The notes: generated from the sequence alone by a model not told the origin. DNA of 64,000 nt from Flavobacterium sp. 9 (GCF_002754195.1 NZ_PEEU01000001.1:5704001-5768000), one strand, 5' to 3'. Positions 16,829 through 25,484 are shown, counted from the stretch's first letter. Program-made: numbers and translations.

Positions 16829-18871
16829 ATGATAAAAAAGTTTTTCATAACCATTAGTTTCGGATTGTTATTGAGCTGTCAAAATAGTAGTATTCCGGCA
16901 TTGGCAGATCCTGCATTAAAAGTAGAATACGAATCCGGAGGATGTAATTTTGTTGAAAATCCAGCCTACATCGTCAACAAAGATTATGTTGTTTATCAGG
17001 ACTATTGTACGCATATGGTTATTTATCCTGATTTAGCTTCTTTTTCGATTAGAAAAAATGAAGAATCTGCTTTTGCTTTCGATAAAAACGGAATGTACGT
17101 AAAAGGCGAATTTATTAAAACAGATACTTCAGGATTTACCGTTTTAGGAACGAATAAAGAAATGGATCTCCTTTGGAAAACAAAATATAAAGTATTCAAA
17201 AATTCGACCGAATTAAAAGACATTGATGTAGCAACCTTTCAGGCTAATCCAAGTAAAAATCTGAGTCGAGAGGATCAGGTTTTATATTTTAAAGACAAAA
17301 ACTCTATTTATTATTTCGATAAAAAGATTGAAGGTTCTGATGGCGCATCGGCAAATACAAATCCGAATGATTTTTGCCACGATAAAAATCATATGTATTC
17401 TAAAGGCGAAATCGCTTCTTTTGGTAATGAGCCGTATCAATATGTGAATTATGACTTCTTTAAAACAAAAAATTTCGTTTTTGACAGGCAGCATCTCATT
17501 GATAATATGAAGCCTGATTCCTTACAAGCGCTATCAGGAAGTTATACAAGATACAAAAACGACGTATATTATCAGGGTAGAAAAACACCAATTCAGCTTG
17601 ACAAACATAGCCAAGTTAAAGTCTGGAGTGTTAATAATCAAGACCGTTACATTACTGACGGAAAAAAACTTTTTAGAGACGATGAAGAAATTCATAAAAA
17701 AGTAGATCTGTCTTCTTTCGGATTCTTTTTCAATTCTGCTTGTTTTTATGATAAAAACGGAGTTTATGAAATAAGATATGATCCCGAATCGAAAAAAGAT
17801 ATCATTGAAAAACTGCCTTTTAATTACACCGAAAAAGTAAGCAGTGCGAATACTTCTTACAACTATTTTTCAAAGATTGTATTTTATAAAAATCAGGCTT
17901 ATGCAACTCGTACAAAATCTTTCTACGAAAATTTAAGTCAAAAGGAGATTGCATTGGCAAAAGCACAAAAGAAAGATATTGATGATTTTGACGGTTCCAA
18001 TAAGGTTATTATCGATTTTAGTTTTTCTAAAATGAATGATCGTATTTATTGTAATAATAAAAAGACAGGATTTGATGCAGAGACATTTGTGTTAATGGAT
18101 AAAAAAGCTAAATATTATAAAGATAAAAATGTTGTTATTTATTATGAGGAAAGAGATCACGAGATAAAAATACTAAAAGATATTGATGCAAAATCAGCCC
18201 GAACTTTGAATATATTTTTGATCGATAAAAACTACTTGTATTGCCGAAATGTAAAGATTATCAAAAGTACGAATATAGAATTACTGGCTGCTTTTTCTGG
18301 ATATAGAGGTGGTTTTTGCGGTAATGATTCAACACCGATTTCGGATTTTTATTTATTTAAAAATTCAGAAGGTTTCTGGCTTGTAAAAATCTCAGACGAT
18401 ATTTCGTATCGCTTTTTAGGAAAAGTATTTGACCGCAAATGGGATCCGGCTTTTGAACCAATTGATCTTGCTAAAAAATATGGAAATAAGAGAACAATTG
18501 TGCTTCAAAAACCTGTTGTTATACAGGACAAAAAGAAACAGTATGAGGAAAATCGAGTTTTTTCTGCTTCTGAAGTAGAGATATTACCAACATTTCCGGG
18601 AGATATCGATAAGTTTTATGCTTTTTTAAAGAAGAATTATGTTGTGCCAAAAGCAATACTTGATGAAGAATATTCGAGCGGCGCAGTTTTTGCAAGTATA
18701 AGAATTGAAAAAGATGGCAGTATATCTGAGATAAAAATTCTTCGTGATCGTGGTTATGGTTCAGGAAAAGAATTAGAAAGAGTCTTGAAATTATCTCCAA
18801 ACTGGATTCCGGCAATGATAGACGGAAAACCAGTAAGATGTTTGTTTACTATCCCGCATTATATTCCGTAA
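16829..18871 (+). CDS. Lipoprotein with DKNYY-like repeats and a TonB-type C-terminal domain
   Basis: About 680 residues from ATG 16829, chosen because it places the lipoprotein signal KKFFITISFGLLLSCQ at the N-terminus; the upstream frame to 16766 adds implausible residues. The middle carries many short units of the DKNYY type (FDKNGMYVKG, HDKNHMYSKG, YDKNGVYEI, YKDKNVVIYY). The last 80 residues resemble the TonB C-terminal domain (VFASIRIEKDGSISEIKILR, then PAMIDGKPVR). It is likely anchored in a membrane facing the periplasm; its partner is unknown. Its stop abuts that of the convergent next gene with no bases between. Confidence 0.75.
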   Translation: MIKKFFITISFGLLLSCQNSSIPALADPALKVEYESGGCNFVENPAYIVNKDYVVYQDYCTHMVIYPDLASFSIRKNEESAFAFDKNGMYVKGEFIKTDTSGFTVLGTNKEMDLLWKTKYKVFKNSTELKDIDVATFQANPSKNLSREDQVLYFKDKNSIYYFDKKIEGSDGASANTNPNDFCHDKNHMYSKGEIASFGNEPYQYVNYDFFKTKNFVFDRQHLIDNMKPDSLQALSGSYTRYKNDVYYQGRKTPIQLDKHSQVKVWSVNNQDRYITDGKKLFRDDEEIHKKVDLSSFGFFFNSACFYDKNGVYEIRYDPESKKDIIEKLPFNYTEKVSSANTSYNYFSKIVFYKNQAYATRTKSFYENLSQKEIALAKAQKKDIDDFDGSNKVIIDFSFSKMNDRIYCNNKKTGFDAETFVLMDKKAKYYKDKNVVIYYEERDHEIKILKDIDAKSARTLNIFLIDKNYLYCRNVKIIKSTNIELLAAFSGYRGGFCGNDSTPISDFYLFKNSEGFWLVKISDDISYRFLGKVFDRKWDPAFEPIDLAKKYGNKRTIVLQKPVVIQDKKKQYEENRVFSASEVEILPTFPGDIDKFYAFLKKNYVVPKAILDEEYSSGAVFASIRIEKDGSISEIKILRDRGYGSGKELERVLKLSPNWIPAMIDGKPVRCLFTIPHYIP

Positions 18872-19792
18872 TTAAATGCTATTTAGTCTTACTGATAAAC
18901 TTTTTAAATCTTGTTCAAGAGAACGAACGGTGGCTTGCAGTTCATTTAGCATATTGGCTCTGGAATATAAATCATCGGCGGTGTAAATTCCGCCATCGTA
19001 GAAAAAAAGCTTTTCGGTTTCAGTATCTATTTTCCCATCAAAATTGTATTGCAGCCATCTGTTTTTGATACTTTCCTGAAGATCATTTTTACCGGAATTA
19101 CTAAATTGTTTTTCGTTTAGAATTGCCCATATAGAGTTGGGATATGCGCCATCAGAATTATCATTGAACCAGATATTTCTAAGCAGATTTCTTTGTAGTT
19201 TTAAGTTGATTTTTTTTCCTTTAGGAGCAATGGTCAGCGCTCCTAATCCGGCACTTAATAATCCGCCGCTTACACCAACTATATCACTTGAATTATTGTT
19301 TTTTATTAAAACAGTTGCCACAGTCGTTAATGCTCCAATAGTTACAGAAGCGACCGTAAGATTTCTGGTTTTTTTATTATTGATATCGTTAACAAAATTG
19401 GCTAGTTTATTGATGCGTTCGCCATTACAATCTAATTCCGAAGCCAGTGCATTTATCTCTATACTGGTAAGAATTAAGCGATCCGTGATTTTTTGTTTTA
19501 ATACCAGTCTTTTCAAAGTGTCTTTTTTGGTTTGGAGATATTCTGTCAGATAGGTTTCAATACCAATAGCATTGCTTATCAGGATATCATGCTGAGATAA
19601 ATTAGCTTTTAAAATACTGTCGTGGTTTGCTGATTTATTTGGGAAAACTTCGAGTTTAGAATAATCATAGTCAATTGTAGGCTGACAATAGTTACTGGTG
19701 AGATAATCAATTTTTGGACTATTCAAAACCGTTGAACATGATGATACAAAAACAGATATAACTAATAAAATAAATACTTGAAGCTGTTTCAT
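18872..19792 (-). CDS. Lipoprotein of unknown function, 306 residues
   Basis: The N-terminus is a lipoprotein signal (LQVFILLVISVFVSSC, Cys19 in the lipobox). The body is helical, with one hydrophobic Gly/Ala segment in the middle (LTVASVTIGALTTVATVLI and a following Gly-rich stretch) that might be a hairpin membrane segment. The C-terminus looks like a coiled coil (LNELQATVRSLEQDLKSL). Family not recognised. The gene is convergent with the preceding lipoprotein gene with adjacent stop codons. Confidence 0.7.
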   Translation of the reverse strand: MKQLQVFILLVISVFVSSCSTVLNSPKIDYLTSNYCQPTIDYDYSKLEVFPNKSANHDSILKANLSQHDILISNAIGIETYLTEYLQTKKDTLKRLVLKQKITDRLILTSIEINALASELDCNGERINKLANFVNDINNKKTRNLTVASVTIGALTTVATVLIKNNNSSDIVGVSGGLLSAGLGALTIAPKGKKINLKLQRNLLRNIWFNDNSDGAYPNSIWAILNEKQFSNSGKNDLQESIKNRWLQYNFDGKIDTETEKLFFYDGGIYTADDLYSRANMLNELQATVRSLEQDLKSLSVRLNSI

Positions 19793-19856
19793 ATAGATTT
19801 AGTTTAACATTAAAAATACAAATTAACCTTTTACAGTTATCGATAAAATCAAATAA

Positions 19857-19888
19857 AAAAAGCCCATTTCGAGAGAAATGGGCTTTTC
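19857..19888. terminator. Hairpin terminator after the XRE gene
   Basis: AAAAGCCCATTTC pairs with GAAATGGGCTTTT around a short loop, 38 bases beyond the stop of the minus-strand XRE gene, followed by CAGTTTGTGATC. It is a close relative of the hairpin at 13695-13725. Confidence 0.75.
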
Positions 19889-19926
19889 AGTTTGTGATCT
19901 TAACAGGAATGTTAAAAAGGAATAGT

Positions 19927-20280
19927 TTAAGAAGATTGAAGCTGCATCTTTAAAAGCATATTTTCGTTTTCTAATTTTTCAATGTATTTTTTCATTACTG
20001 CCAATGTAAGATCATAATATTCATTGTCAGGAGCGAAATCATTAGACCGATTGATGTTTGTATTATCATCCAGGAAATAAACATCATCTTCTGATTGGTA
20101 TATGGTTTCAAGATTGGTTTCTAAAACTTTGGCTAAGATATTCCATTCGCTCTTTTTTATTTTAGTAATGCCGGATTCTCTGCGGCTATATTGAGATTGA
20201 GTGATTCCTAAATGAAAAGCCATTTCCTCTTGTTTTATATTTTTTTCTATTCTTTTTTTTATGAGTTTTTGTTTAATCAT
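19927..20280 (-). CDS. XRE-family transcriptional regulator
   Basis: The 117-residue protein has an N-terminal HTH (RIEKNIKQEEMAFHLGITQS, then QYSRRESG) that is complete and typical of the Cro/cI family. The C-terminal third is a predicted coiled coil (KKYIEKLENENMLLKMQLQ) suited to dimerisation. It is divergent from the three peptide genes, and two palindromes lie in the shared 354-base gap. A local role in controlling the peptide locus, itself, or both is a reasonable inference; nothing in the sequence proves it. Confidence 0.9.
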   Translation of the reverse strand: MIKQKLIKKRIEKNIKQEEMAFHLGITQSQYSRRESGITKIKKSEWNILAKVLETNLETIYQSEDDVYFLDDNTNINRSNDFAPDNEYYDLTLAVMKKYIEKLENENMLLKMQLQSS

Positions 20281-20634
20281 GAATCTTGTTTTGTTAATGA
20301 GGTTGTTTTGTTGTTATGTGTAATTTTTGGCTATTTTTTTCTGAATTTATTTTAAAAATAGCTTTAAAATGAGTTTTTAGCATATTTTAAACTGATTAAT
20401 AAACACATCAAAAACTTATCAATACGACGTTTTGTTAAACAAAAAACCTGAAAAACTATAACAATTGGGCAATTATGCTCTTTTTAGCATATTATATGCT
20501 TAATTGAACATAGGTAAAACCTTACGGATTTTTGACATTTGGAAAAGTTATTCTTCTTATTTCAAGTCAAGTGCACGTGATTTAAATAGTAAGCATGACC
20601 CATTCATTAACATTAATAACCTAAAAAAATAACT
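20281..20634. promoter_or_regulatory. Regulatory gap between the XRE gene and the peptide genes
   Basis: This 354-base region has two exact palindromes: TTTTGTTAAACAAAA at 20430-20444 and AGCATATTATATGCT at 20486-20500, with a further half-site ATGCT at 20475-20479. Both are of the size used by XRE dimers. The peptide 5' leader after them is about 130 bases long. I found no open frame and no convincing -33/-7 pair. Confidence 0.5.
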
Positions 20635-20838
20635 ATGAAAACTCAAAAAATGAGCCTTAGCAACATTCAGGGCAGACTTACAAGAAGTGAATTAAAAACA
20701 ATTATGGCAGGAAGCGGAGTCTATGATGGACCTAAGTCGGTTAAATGTTGTAATCAATCTACTGGCCGTTGTGGTGACTGTGCATCTAGTACTGGTATAC
20801 CAACTTGTTCTCAAGGATATGAACTAAAAGATTGCTAA
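20635..20838 (+). CDS. Cysteine-rich peptide precursor 1 (bacteriocin-like)
   Basis: The 67-residue product has a leader (MKTQKMSLSNIQGRL, then TRSELKTIMAGSG) of the class found in Bacteroidota bacteriocin-like precursors, ending in a double-Gly-like Ala-Gly-Ser-Gly. The core of about 40 residues has six cysteines at 38, 39, 46, 49, 58 and 67, together with several Ser and Thr. It is the first of three tandem copies spaced 293 and 292 bases apart and followed by an oxidative-folding fusion protein and a glycosyltransferase-like gene. Cleavage probably falls after residue 27 or 28. Six conserved Cys suggest up to three disulfides, or fewer if one Cys is glycosylated. Confidence 0.85.
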   Translation: MKTQKMSLSNIQGRLTRSELKTIMAGSGVYDGPKSVKCCNQSTGRCGDCASSTGIPTCSQGYELKDC

Positions 20839-20851
20839 AATTTAAAAAAGG

Positions 20852-20879
20852 GCAGAAACTATTTCAAAGTAGTTTCTGC
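20852..20879 (+). terminator. Intercistronic hairpin between peptides 1 and 2
   Basis: GCAGAAACTA (20852-20861) pairs with TAGTTTCTGC (20870-20879), followed by TTTATATA. The weak T run suggests partial termination or mRNA stabilisation, which would give unequal peptide dosage. Confidence 0.65.
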
Positions 20880-20927
20880 TTTATATAAGAATTGTCAAAA
20901 CAAACAAAGAACATTAAAAGATAGTAT

Positions 20928-21131
20928 ATGAAAACTCAAAAAATGAGCCTTAGCAACATTCAAGGCAGACTTACAAGAAGTGAATTAAAAACAATTATGG
21001 CAGGAAGCGGTGTCTATGATGGACCTAAATCTGTTAAATGTTGTAGCCAGGCTACAGGCCGTTGTGGTGATTGTGCATCAAGTACTGGTATACCAACTTG
21101 TTCACAAGGCTACGAACTAAAAGATTGCTAA
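20928..21131 (+). CDS. Cysteine-rich peptide precursor 2
   Basis: The 67-residue product is a near copy of precursor 1. The leader is identical and the core differs at two positions in the CCNQSTGRC segment (here CCSQATGRC). All six cysteines are kept. The DNA around it, including 45 bases of upstream sequence, is also repeated, so the copy arose by tandem duplication of a gene-plus-hairpin unit. Keeping the cysteines while synonymous changes accumulate indicates selection on the peptide. Confidence 0.85.
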   Translation: MKTQKMSLSNIQGRLTRSELKTIMAGSGVYDGPKSVKCCSQATGRCGDCASSTGIPTCSQGYELKDC

Positions 21132-21143
21132 AATCTGTAAAGA

Positions 21144-21171
21144 GCAGAAACTATTTTAAAATAGTTTCTGC
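21144..21171 (+). terminator. Intercistronic hairpin between peptides 2 and 3
   Basis: A perfect 14-base inverted repeat, GCAGAAACTATTTT against its complement, followed by TTATATGA. It is the duplicate of the hairpin after peptide 1. Confidence 0.7.
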
Positions 21172-21219
21172 TTTATATGATAATTGTCAAAACAAACAAA
21201 GAACATTAAAAAATATTAT

Positions 21220-21420
21220 ATGAAAACTCAAAAAATGAGCCTTAGCAATATTAAAGGGCGACTTACAAGAAGTGAATTAAAAACAATTATGGCAGGAAGT
21301 GGTGTCTACGATGGTAATAAAGCTTGGATGTGCTGTTATTATTTTGGAAAATGTAGTGACTGTGCATCTGGTCAGGGATTCCCTACCTGTAGTCCAAATA
21401 CTGAATTAAGACCTTGTTAA
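21220..21420 (+). CDS. Cysteine-rich peptide precursor 3 (diverged)
   Basis: The 66-residue product keeps the leader almost unchanged (one Gln to Lys), but its core is diverged: DGNKAWMCCYYFGKC, then SDCASGQGFPTC and a final Cys. The six cysteines align with those of copies 1 and 2 (38, 39, 45, 48, 57, 66), with one residue deleted between the second and third. I start at ATG 21220 because the leader begins there; a longer frame from 21184 is an artefact of the repeated upstream sequence. Same export or maturation as copies 1 and 2 is inferred from the shared leader. Confidence 0.85.
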   Translation: MKTQKMSLSNIKGRLTRSELKTIMAGSGVYDGNKAWMCCYYFGKCSDCASGQGFPTCSPNTELRPC

Positions 21421-21431
21421 AAAATAAAAAA

Positions 21432-21463
21432 GCAGAAACTATTTTCAAACTATTTTCTGTTTT
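21432..21463 (+). terminator. Hairpin after peptide 3
   Basis: GCAGAAACTA and TATTTTCTGT form an imperfect stem followed by a T run. It separates the peptide genes from the fusion-protein gene 118 bases further on, so the latter may have its own promoter or be reached by read-through. Confidence 0.5.
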
Positions 21464-21580
21464 TAAACTAAAGATCAAATTAAATTACAGCTATTAAAAA
21501 AATTGTACTCTTGAATTGTTAGTAGTATAAACAGCCAAAAAAATAACCAACAATCAAAAAATAAAATAAAGAGAATTATT

Positions 21581-23149
21581 ATGCTTCAAAACTACAATTG
21601 CCTTCATACATATCTTAAGGCAGAAGGGATAAATATTGATAAAGAAGAATTAATATTTCAAAATAAGTCTCATCCTAATTATCCTTCCTTACTATCAATT
21701 TCTGATACTTTAAGTTTTTTCAATATTAAAAATGGTGTTATTAAAGTGGCGATTTCAGAATTAGAATTGTTACCTGATCGATTTGTTGCATTTTTAAAGA
21801 ATGAAATTGGGTTATACGAACTTTGTTTAATTGAAAAATCAAAAGAGAATTACTTTTTTAGCCAAAATGGTAAAAAAGGAATAATTAGCAAAGAAGAGAT
21901 TGAGAATAAATGGGATAATATTGTGCTTTTGGTTGAAAATTCAGAGACCGAAAATGAAGTTACAAATGACTATTTAAAAAAGAGTTTACCGCTCTTAACT
22001 ACTGTTTTTTTTATTTATTGCATATTGCAATTTGGAAAAACTTTTGAGATTAAGACTTTTTTTATATTCTCATTTATTGGCCTTTTTTTATCTGCTATTT
22101 CTTTAAAAGATTTATTTGGTATCGATGGCGGATTTTTGCAAACCATATGTGATAACAAAAAAACAGGCACAAGTTGTACTACAATAACGAGTTCTAAAAA
22201 GTGGAAAATATTTAACTATGTTACTTTTAGTGATTTGAGTATTATATTTTTTCTTTTTCAGTTTATTGGTTTGTTTTTATTTAATCTGAGAAACGAAACA
22301 GCAATTTTCTTATATATCCAAAAAGCAGTTCTTTTTTCCTCAATTCCTATATTGATTATTTCTGTTTATTATCAAAAATTTGTAGAGAAAAAATGGTGTC
22401 CGGTTTGTTTATTAACGGCTCTTTTGCTTTTGGCAGAACTCTATTTTTTAAACTTATTTTCTCATGATATTGTTGTCGTGACAAAAGAAATTTTCTTTTT
22501 AGGTATAACCTGTTTTTTTGCTGTAAGTATTGGTTGGTTTAAACTTAAAAAAATATTAGTTGCACAAAAAGACTTAAAAGAATCATCAGTAAAGAATAAT
22601 CGTTTTGTGAGAAACTATGATATTTTCAAAAGTGTTTTATTGTCTAATCCAAAAATAGACGTAAGCGTAAACAATCCAATTATTCTTGGAAATAAAGATG
22701 CTAATACCGAAATAACCCTTATTACAAGCCCGTTATGTAGTTTTTGTAAAGACGCACATCTTTTAATAGAAAGCTTATTAGACAAATATAGAGACGATTT
22801 AAAAGTTGTAATGATCATAAAAGTTGATATTGAAAAACAAACAGAAGATTATAAATGGTTTTATAGAAAACTAATGCAAAATTATTTGATTGAAGGCGAG
22901 GAGGTATTTACAAGCGCTTTAAAACATTGGTTTCTAACAAAAAATATTGATGATTTTAATGCAAAAGATAATTTTCAGATTGAGATTGAAAAAATTGACG
23001 AAATATTCAATTCGCAAAACGATTGGTGCATAGAAAACAGTATATATTCAACGCCAACAATCCTTATAAATGGTTATCCTTATCCCAGACCATATGAGAG
23101 AGAAATTTTAGAACATTTTATTAATGATCTTTTAGATGATAATTTTTAA
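21581..23149 (+). CDS. C39-like / VKOR / thioredoxin fusion membrane protein
   Basis: The 522-residue protein has three parts. Residues 1-125 resemble the peptidase C39 fold (NCLHTYLKAEGI, HPNYPSLLSISDTLSFF) but the usual catalytic layout looks degenerate. Residues 135-330 hold several membrane helices of a vitamin-K-epoxide-reductase (VKOR) type oxidase, with loop cysteines in CDNKKTGTSC and the redox pair WCPVC near 272-275. The C-terminal part is a thioredoxin-like domain with CSFC near 386-389 and a cis-Pro segment (YSTPTILINGYP). VKOR proteins pass electrons from thioredoxin partners to quinones and so make disulfides outside the membrane. Next to six-Cys precursors, a role in folding them is likely. 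The next gene begins 11 bases later. Confidence 0.88.
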   Translation: MLQNYNCLHTYLKAEGINIDKEELIFQNKSHPNYPSLLSISDTLSFFNIKNGVIKVAISELELLPDRFVAFLKNEIGLYELCLIEKSKENYFFSQNGKKGIISKEEIENKWDNIVLLVENSETENEVTNDYLKKSLPLLTTVFFIYCILQFGKTFEIKTFFIFSFIGLFLSAISLKDLFGIDGGFLQTICDNKKTGTSCTTITSSKKWKIFNYVTFSDLSIIFFLFQFIGLFLFNLRNETAIFLYIQKAVLFSSIPILIISVYYQKFVEKKWCPVCLLTALLLLAELYFLNLFSHDIVVVTKEIFFLGITCFFAVSIGWFKLKKILVAQKDLKESSVKNNRFVRNYDIFKSVLLSNPKIDVSVNNPIILGNKDANTEITLITSPLCSFCKDAHLLIESLLDKYRDDLKVVMIIKVDIEKQTEDYKWFYRKLMQNYLIEGEEVFTSALKHWFLTKNIDDFNAKDNFQIEIEKIDEIFNSQNDWCIENSIYSTPTILINGYPYPRPYEREILEHFINDLLDDNF

Positions 23150-23160
23150 TTTCTCTGATT

Positions 23161-24000
23161 ATGAATGACACTTCCAGAATTGCTATTATTACTTGTTGGT
23201 ATGGCAAATATCCTTGGTACTTTCCTTATTATCTTCATTCGTGTGGATATAACGAAACGGTTGATTTTTATATTATTACGGATAACACAGAGGTAATTCC
23301 GAATAAACCCAATAATGTAAAAATTATCCATAAAACATTAGAAGACATAATTACTGATGCTTCAGAAAAATTAGGATTCACTGTAAATATTGATCATCCG
23401 TATAAACTTTGCGATTTTAAACCAGCTTATGGTTTTTTGTTTCCCGAAATTATAAAGGATTATGATTTTTGGGGACAAAGTGATTTGGATATTATCTATG
23501 GCAATGTTCGTGATTTTATAGATGAAGAAATGCTTCAAAAATTCGATTTTATAAGTCTTCGGCATGATTACACGACAGGATGTTTTGCCTTGTACAAAAA
23601 TACTCCATTGATGAATAATTTCTTTATGCGAAGTAAAGATTATAAAAAAGTGTTTTCTGATCCAAAACATCATTGTTTTGACGAATGTAACTTTGTCTGG
23701 GATGCACTAACAGATGGAGAATCTATATTTGATCTCGACACTGAAATTGAAAGTTTTACTCATATTATAAAAAAAGCAGAGCAGGAGAATGAAATTAAAG
23801 CTCATTTTGATTTTATTCTGCTTGAAGGACTAACAGGACGCATAAATTTTGATAACGGAAGAATTTTTTACAAAAATCAATTCGAAGGAATATTATATCA
23901 TTTATTCTGGCTGAAAAAAGATTACAAACCGGACAAAGTTCCAAGTAGAATTCCGGAGAAATATTACATTAGTAAAACCAGAATTTATCATTCAAGATAA
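23161..24000 (+). CDS. Glycosyltransferase-like protein (DUF6625 type)
   Basis: The 279-residue protein opens with RIAIITCWYGKYPWYFPYYL and has the acidic motif SDLDIIYGN near 108-116, as in GT-A-fold enzymes with an Asp-x-Asp metal site. Further conserved-looking parts are RHDYTTGCFALYKN and CNFVWDAL. This fits the DUF6625 family, annotated as glycosyltransferase-like. No signal peptide or membrane helix. It lies 11 bases after the VKOR fusion gene and so belongs to the peptide locus. It may glycosylate the peptides before export, as SunS does for sublancin, or it may be a surface-polysaccharide enzyme placed here by chance. Confidence 0.7.
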   Translation: MNDTSRIAIITCWYGKYPWYFPYYLHSCGYNETVDFYIITDNTEVIPNKPNNVKIIHKTLEDIITDASEKLGFTVNIDHPYKLCDFKPAYGFLFPEIIKDYDFWGQSDLDIIYGNVRDFIDEEMLQKFDFISLRHDYTTGCFALYKNTPLMNNFFMRSKDYKKVFSDPKHHCFDECNFVWDALTDGESIFDLDTEIESFTHIIKKAEQENEIKAHFDFILLEGLTGRINFDNGRIFYKNQFEGILYHLFWLKKDYKPDKVPSRIPEKYYISKTRIYHSR

Positions 24001-24012
24001 TTCAATCAAACG

Positions 24013-24095
24013 AAGGATTTAAAAAGCAAGATATTGATCTTTAAAATTGTAATTGTTATTGCAATTTTGATCCGTATTTTGCTTTTTAAATCCTT
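24013..24095. terminator. Large two-way hairpin terminator
   Basis: A perfect 17-base inverted repeat (24013-24029 against 24079-24095) with an inner AAAATTG/CAATTTT pairing fills the space between two convergent stop codons at 24000 and 24102. It can terminate both the peptide operon and the TlpA-like gene. Confidence 0.8.
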
Positions 24096-24101
24096 TATCT
24101 G

Positions 24102-25451
24102 TTATTGTATTTTTAAACTATTTAAAAGCTCAATAAGTTTAGGATCAGAAGGTGTTGGCGCGCGTGCACTAATAATATTGCCATTTGGATCAAGAAGAAT
24201 AAATGTTGGAATTCCCTGAACATTATAATCTCTTATAAATTTTGATTCCCATTCATTTTCTGCCAATAATTGAATTCCGCCTAATTGTTTTTCTGTAACA
24301 AATTTGCTCCATTTACCGCGATCTTTTGCTGCATCTATCGAAATACTGACAAACTCAATATTTTTTCCTTTATACTGTTCCTCTATTTTCTGAAGAAATG
24401 GAATTTGTTCCAGACAAGGACCACACCATGTTGCCCAAAGATCGATGTAGATATATTTTCCTTTCAGATTTTCTAAAGCAATTTTTCCTCCTTTTTGATT
24501 TTCATAATCGAATTTTGGAGAAGGATTTCCAAGTTGTAATGCGTTGGTTGCATTATAGTTTTTGGTAAGTGTTTGTTTTATAACAGGATCGTTTGTAAGG
24601 GATGAAAATTCTTGATATATTTTATCATAATCCTGATTTTCCATGCTAATATCGTTTGTTGAGTTTTCGATTAAACGATTTTTTATGCTTTGACTTTTTA
24701 AAGCCTTAATTTTTGGAATTACATTTTTAGCCGAAAGTGTAGGACTATCGCTCTCAACGTTTTCATAGAATTTACTTAAAACAATTTCCTGATATTCACT
24801 TGAAAATAGAAAATCAGAATTATTATCCAAATCGATTGTTTCATCAATCTTTGGGTATTTTTCAGAAACGGTAAAACCATTTACGTTTCCGTAATAATAA
24901 TGGTATTTTTTATAAAAAAGCAAATGTTTTTGTTCCAGGTAATGAATATTTCTGGCTTCTTTTTCTTTAAAATTAAGATCATTAAATTTTGTTTTGAGGT
25001 ACAAAATGTTAACTGAATTTTTTATTTCCTGAAGCTTTTTCAGGAAGTCATTTTCATTAAGTTTATAAAGTTCCTGATCGGTAATTGCTGAAGTTATAAG
25101 TTGCTTTTTAGCAAGATATTGATTTTCGATATTTCCTTTTCCGGTAAATTTTAAACTTGAAGTTAGGTTTGCATCATCAGCATTTATTATCAATTTGGAA
25201 TCTTTAGATAAATAGATCGGAATACTATTTTTAGTGGTTTCAATTTTATAAATCCGACCACTTTCTAATGCAAGATTTTCTGAAAAACTGCCATCTGGTT
25301 TTAGTTTGATTTCTTTATCAAGTAATTCTCCTTTAATTTTAATTATTCCATCTTCAGTATTTGTTATTTTGCCGGAAACAATTATTGTATCCTCAGAAGT
25401 TGTGAAAGAGTACAAAATTACAATTAGTAATAAAAAAAAGGTTTTTTTCAT
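24102..25451 (-). CDS. TlpA-family thiol-disulfide protein with N-terminal DUF4369-like domain
   Basis: The 449-residue protein has an N-terminal signal sequence (KKTFFLLLIVILYSFTTS), a beta-rich domain to about residue 110 of the kind found in Bacteroidota TlpA proteins, a helical middle, and a C-terminal thioredoxin fold with LWATWCGPCLEQ (redox Cys near 341 and 344) and GIPTFILLDPNG. It acts in the periplasm, reducing or isomerising thiols, often for cytochrome or other protein maturation. It is convergent with the peptide locus and carries a separate palindromic upstream region. A link to peptide folding is only suggested by position. Confidence 0.88.
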   Translation of the reverse strand: MKKTFFLLLIVILYSFTTSEDTIIVSGKITNTEDGIIKIKGELLDKEIKLKPDGSFSENLALESGRIYKIETTKNSIPIYLSKDSKLIINADDANLTSSLKFTGKGNIENQYLAKKQLITSAITDQELYKLNENDFLKKLQEIKNSVNILYLKTKFNDLNFKEKEARNIHYLEQKHLLFYKKYHYYYGNVNGFTVSEKYPKIDETIDLDNNSDFLFSSEYQEIVLSKFYENVESDSPTLSAKNVIPKIKALKSQSIKNRLIENSTNDISMENQDYDKIYQEFSSLTNDPVIKQTLTKNYNATNALQLGNPSPKFDYENQKGGKIALENLKGKYIYIDLWATWCGPCLEQIPFLQKIEEQYKGKNIEFVSISIDAAKDRGKWSKFVTEKQLGGIQLLAENEWESKFIRDYNVQGIPTFILLDPNGNIISARAPTPSDPKLIELLNSLKIQ

Positions 25452-25484
25452 TTTTGACGGTTAAAGAGTTTGGACTTTATCTAG

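Noticed and set aside
20635..21463. CRISPR array in the regularly spaced repeats
   Set aside because: The repeats are whole genes with hairpins of nearly 293 bases, not short repeats with unique spacers.
20635..24000. Lanthipeptide or radical-SAM RiPP cluster
   Set aside because: No LanM/LanB/LanC, radical SAM or YcaO-like gene is present; the enzymes are thiol oxidase and glycosyltransferase types.
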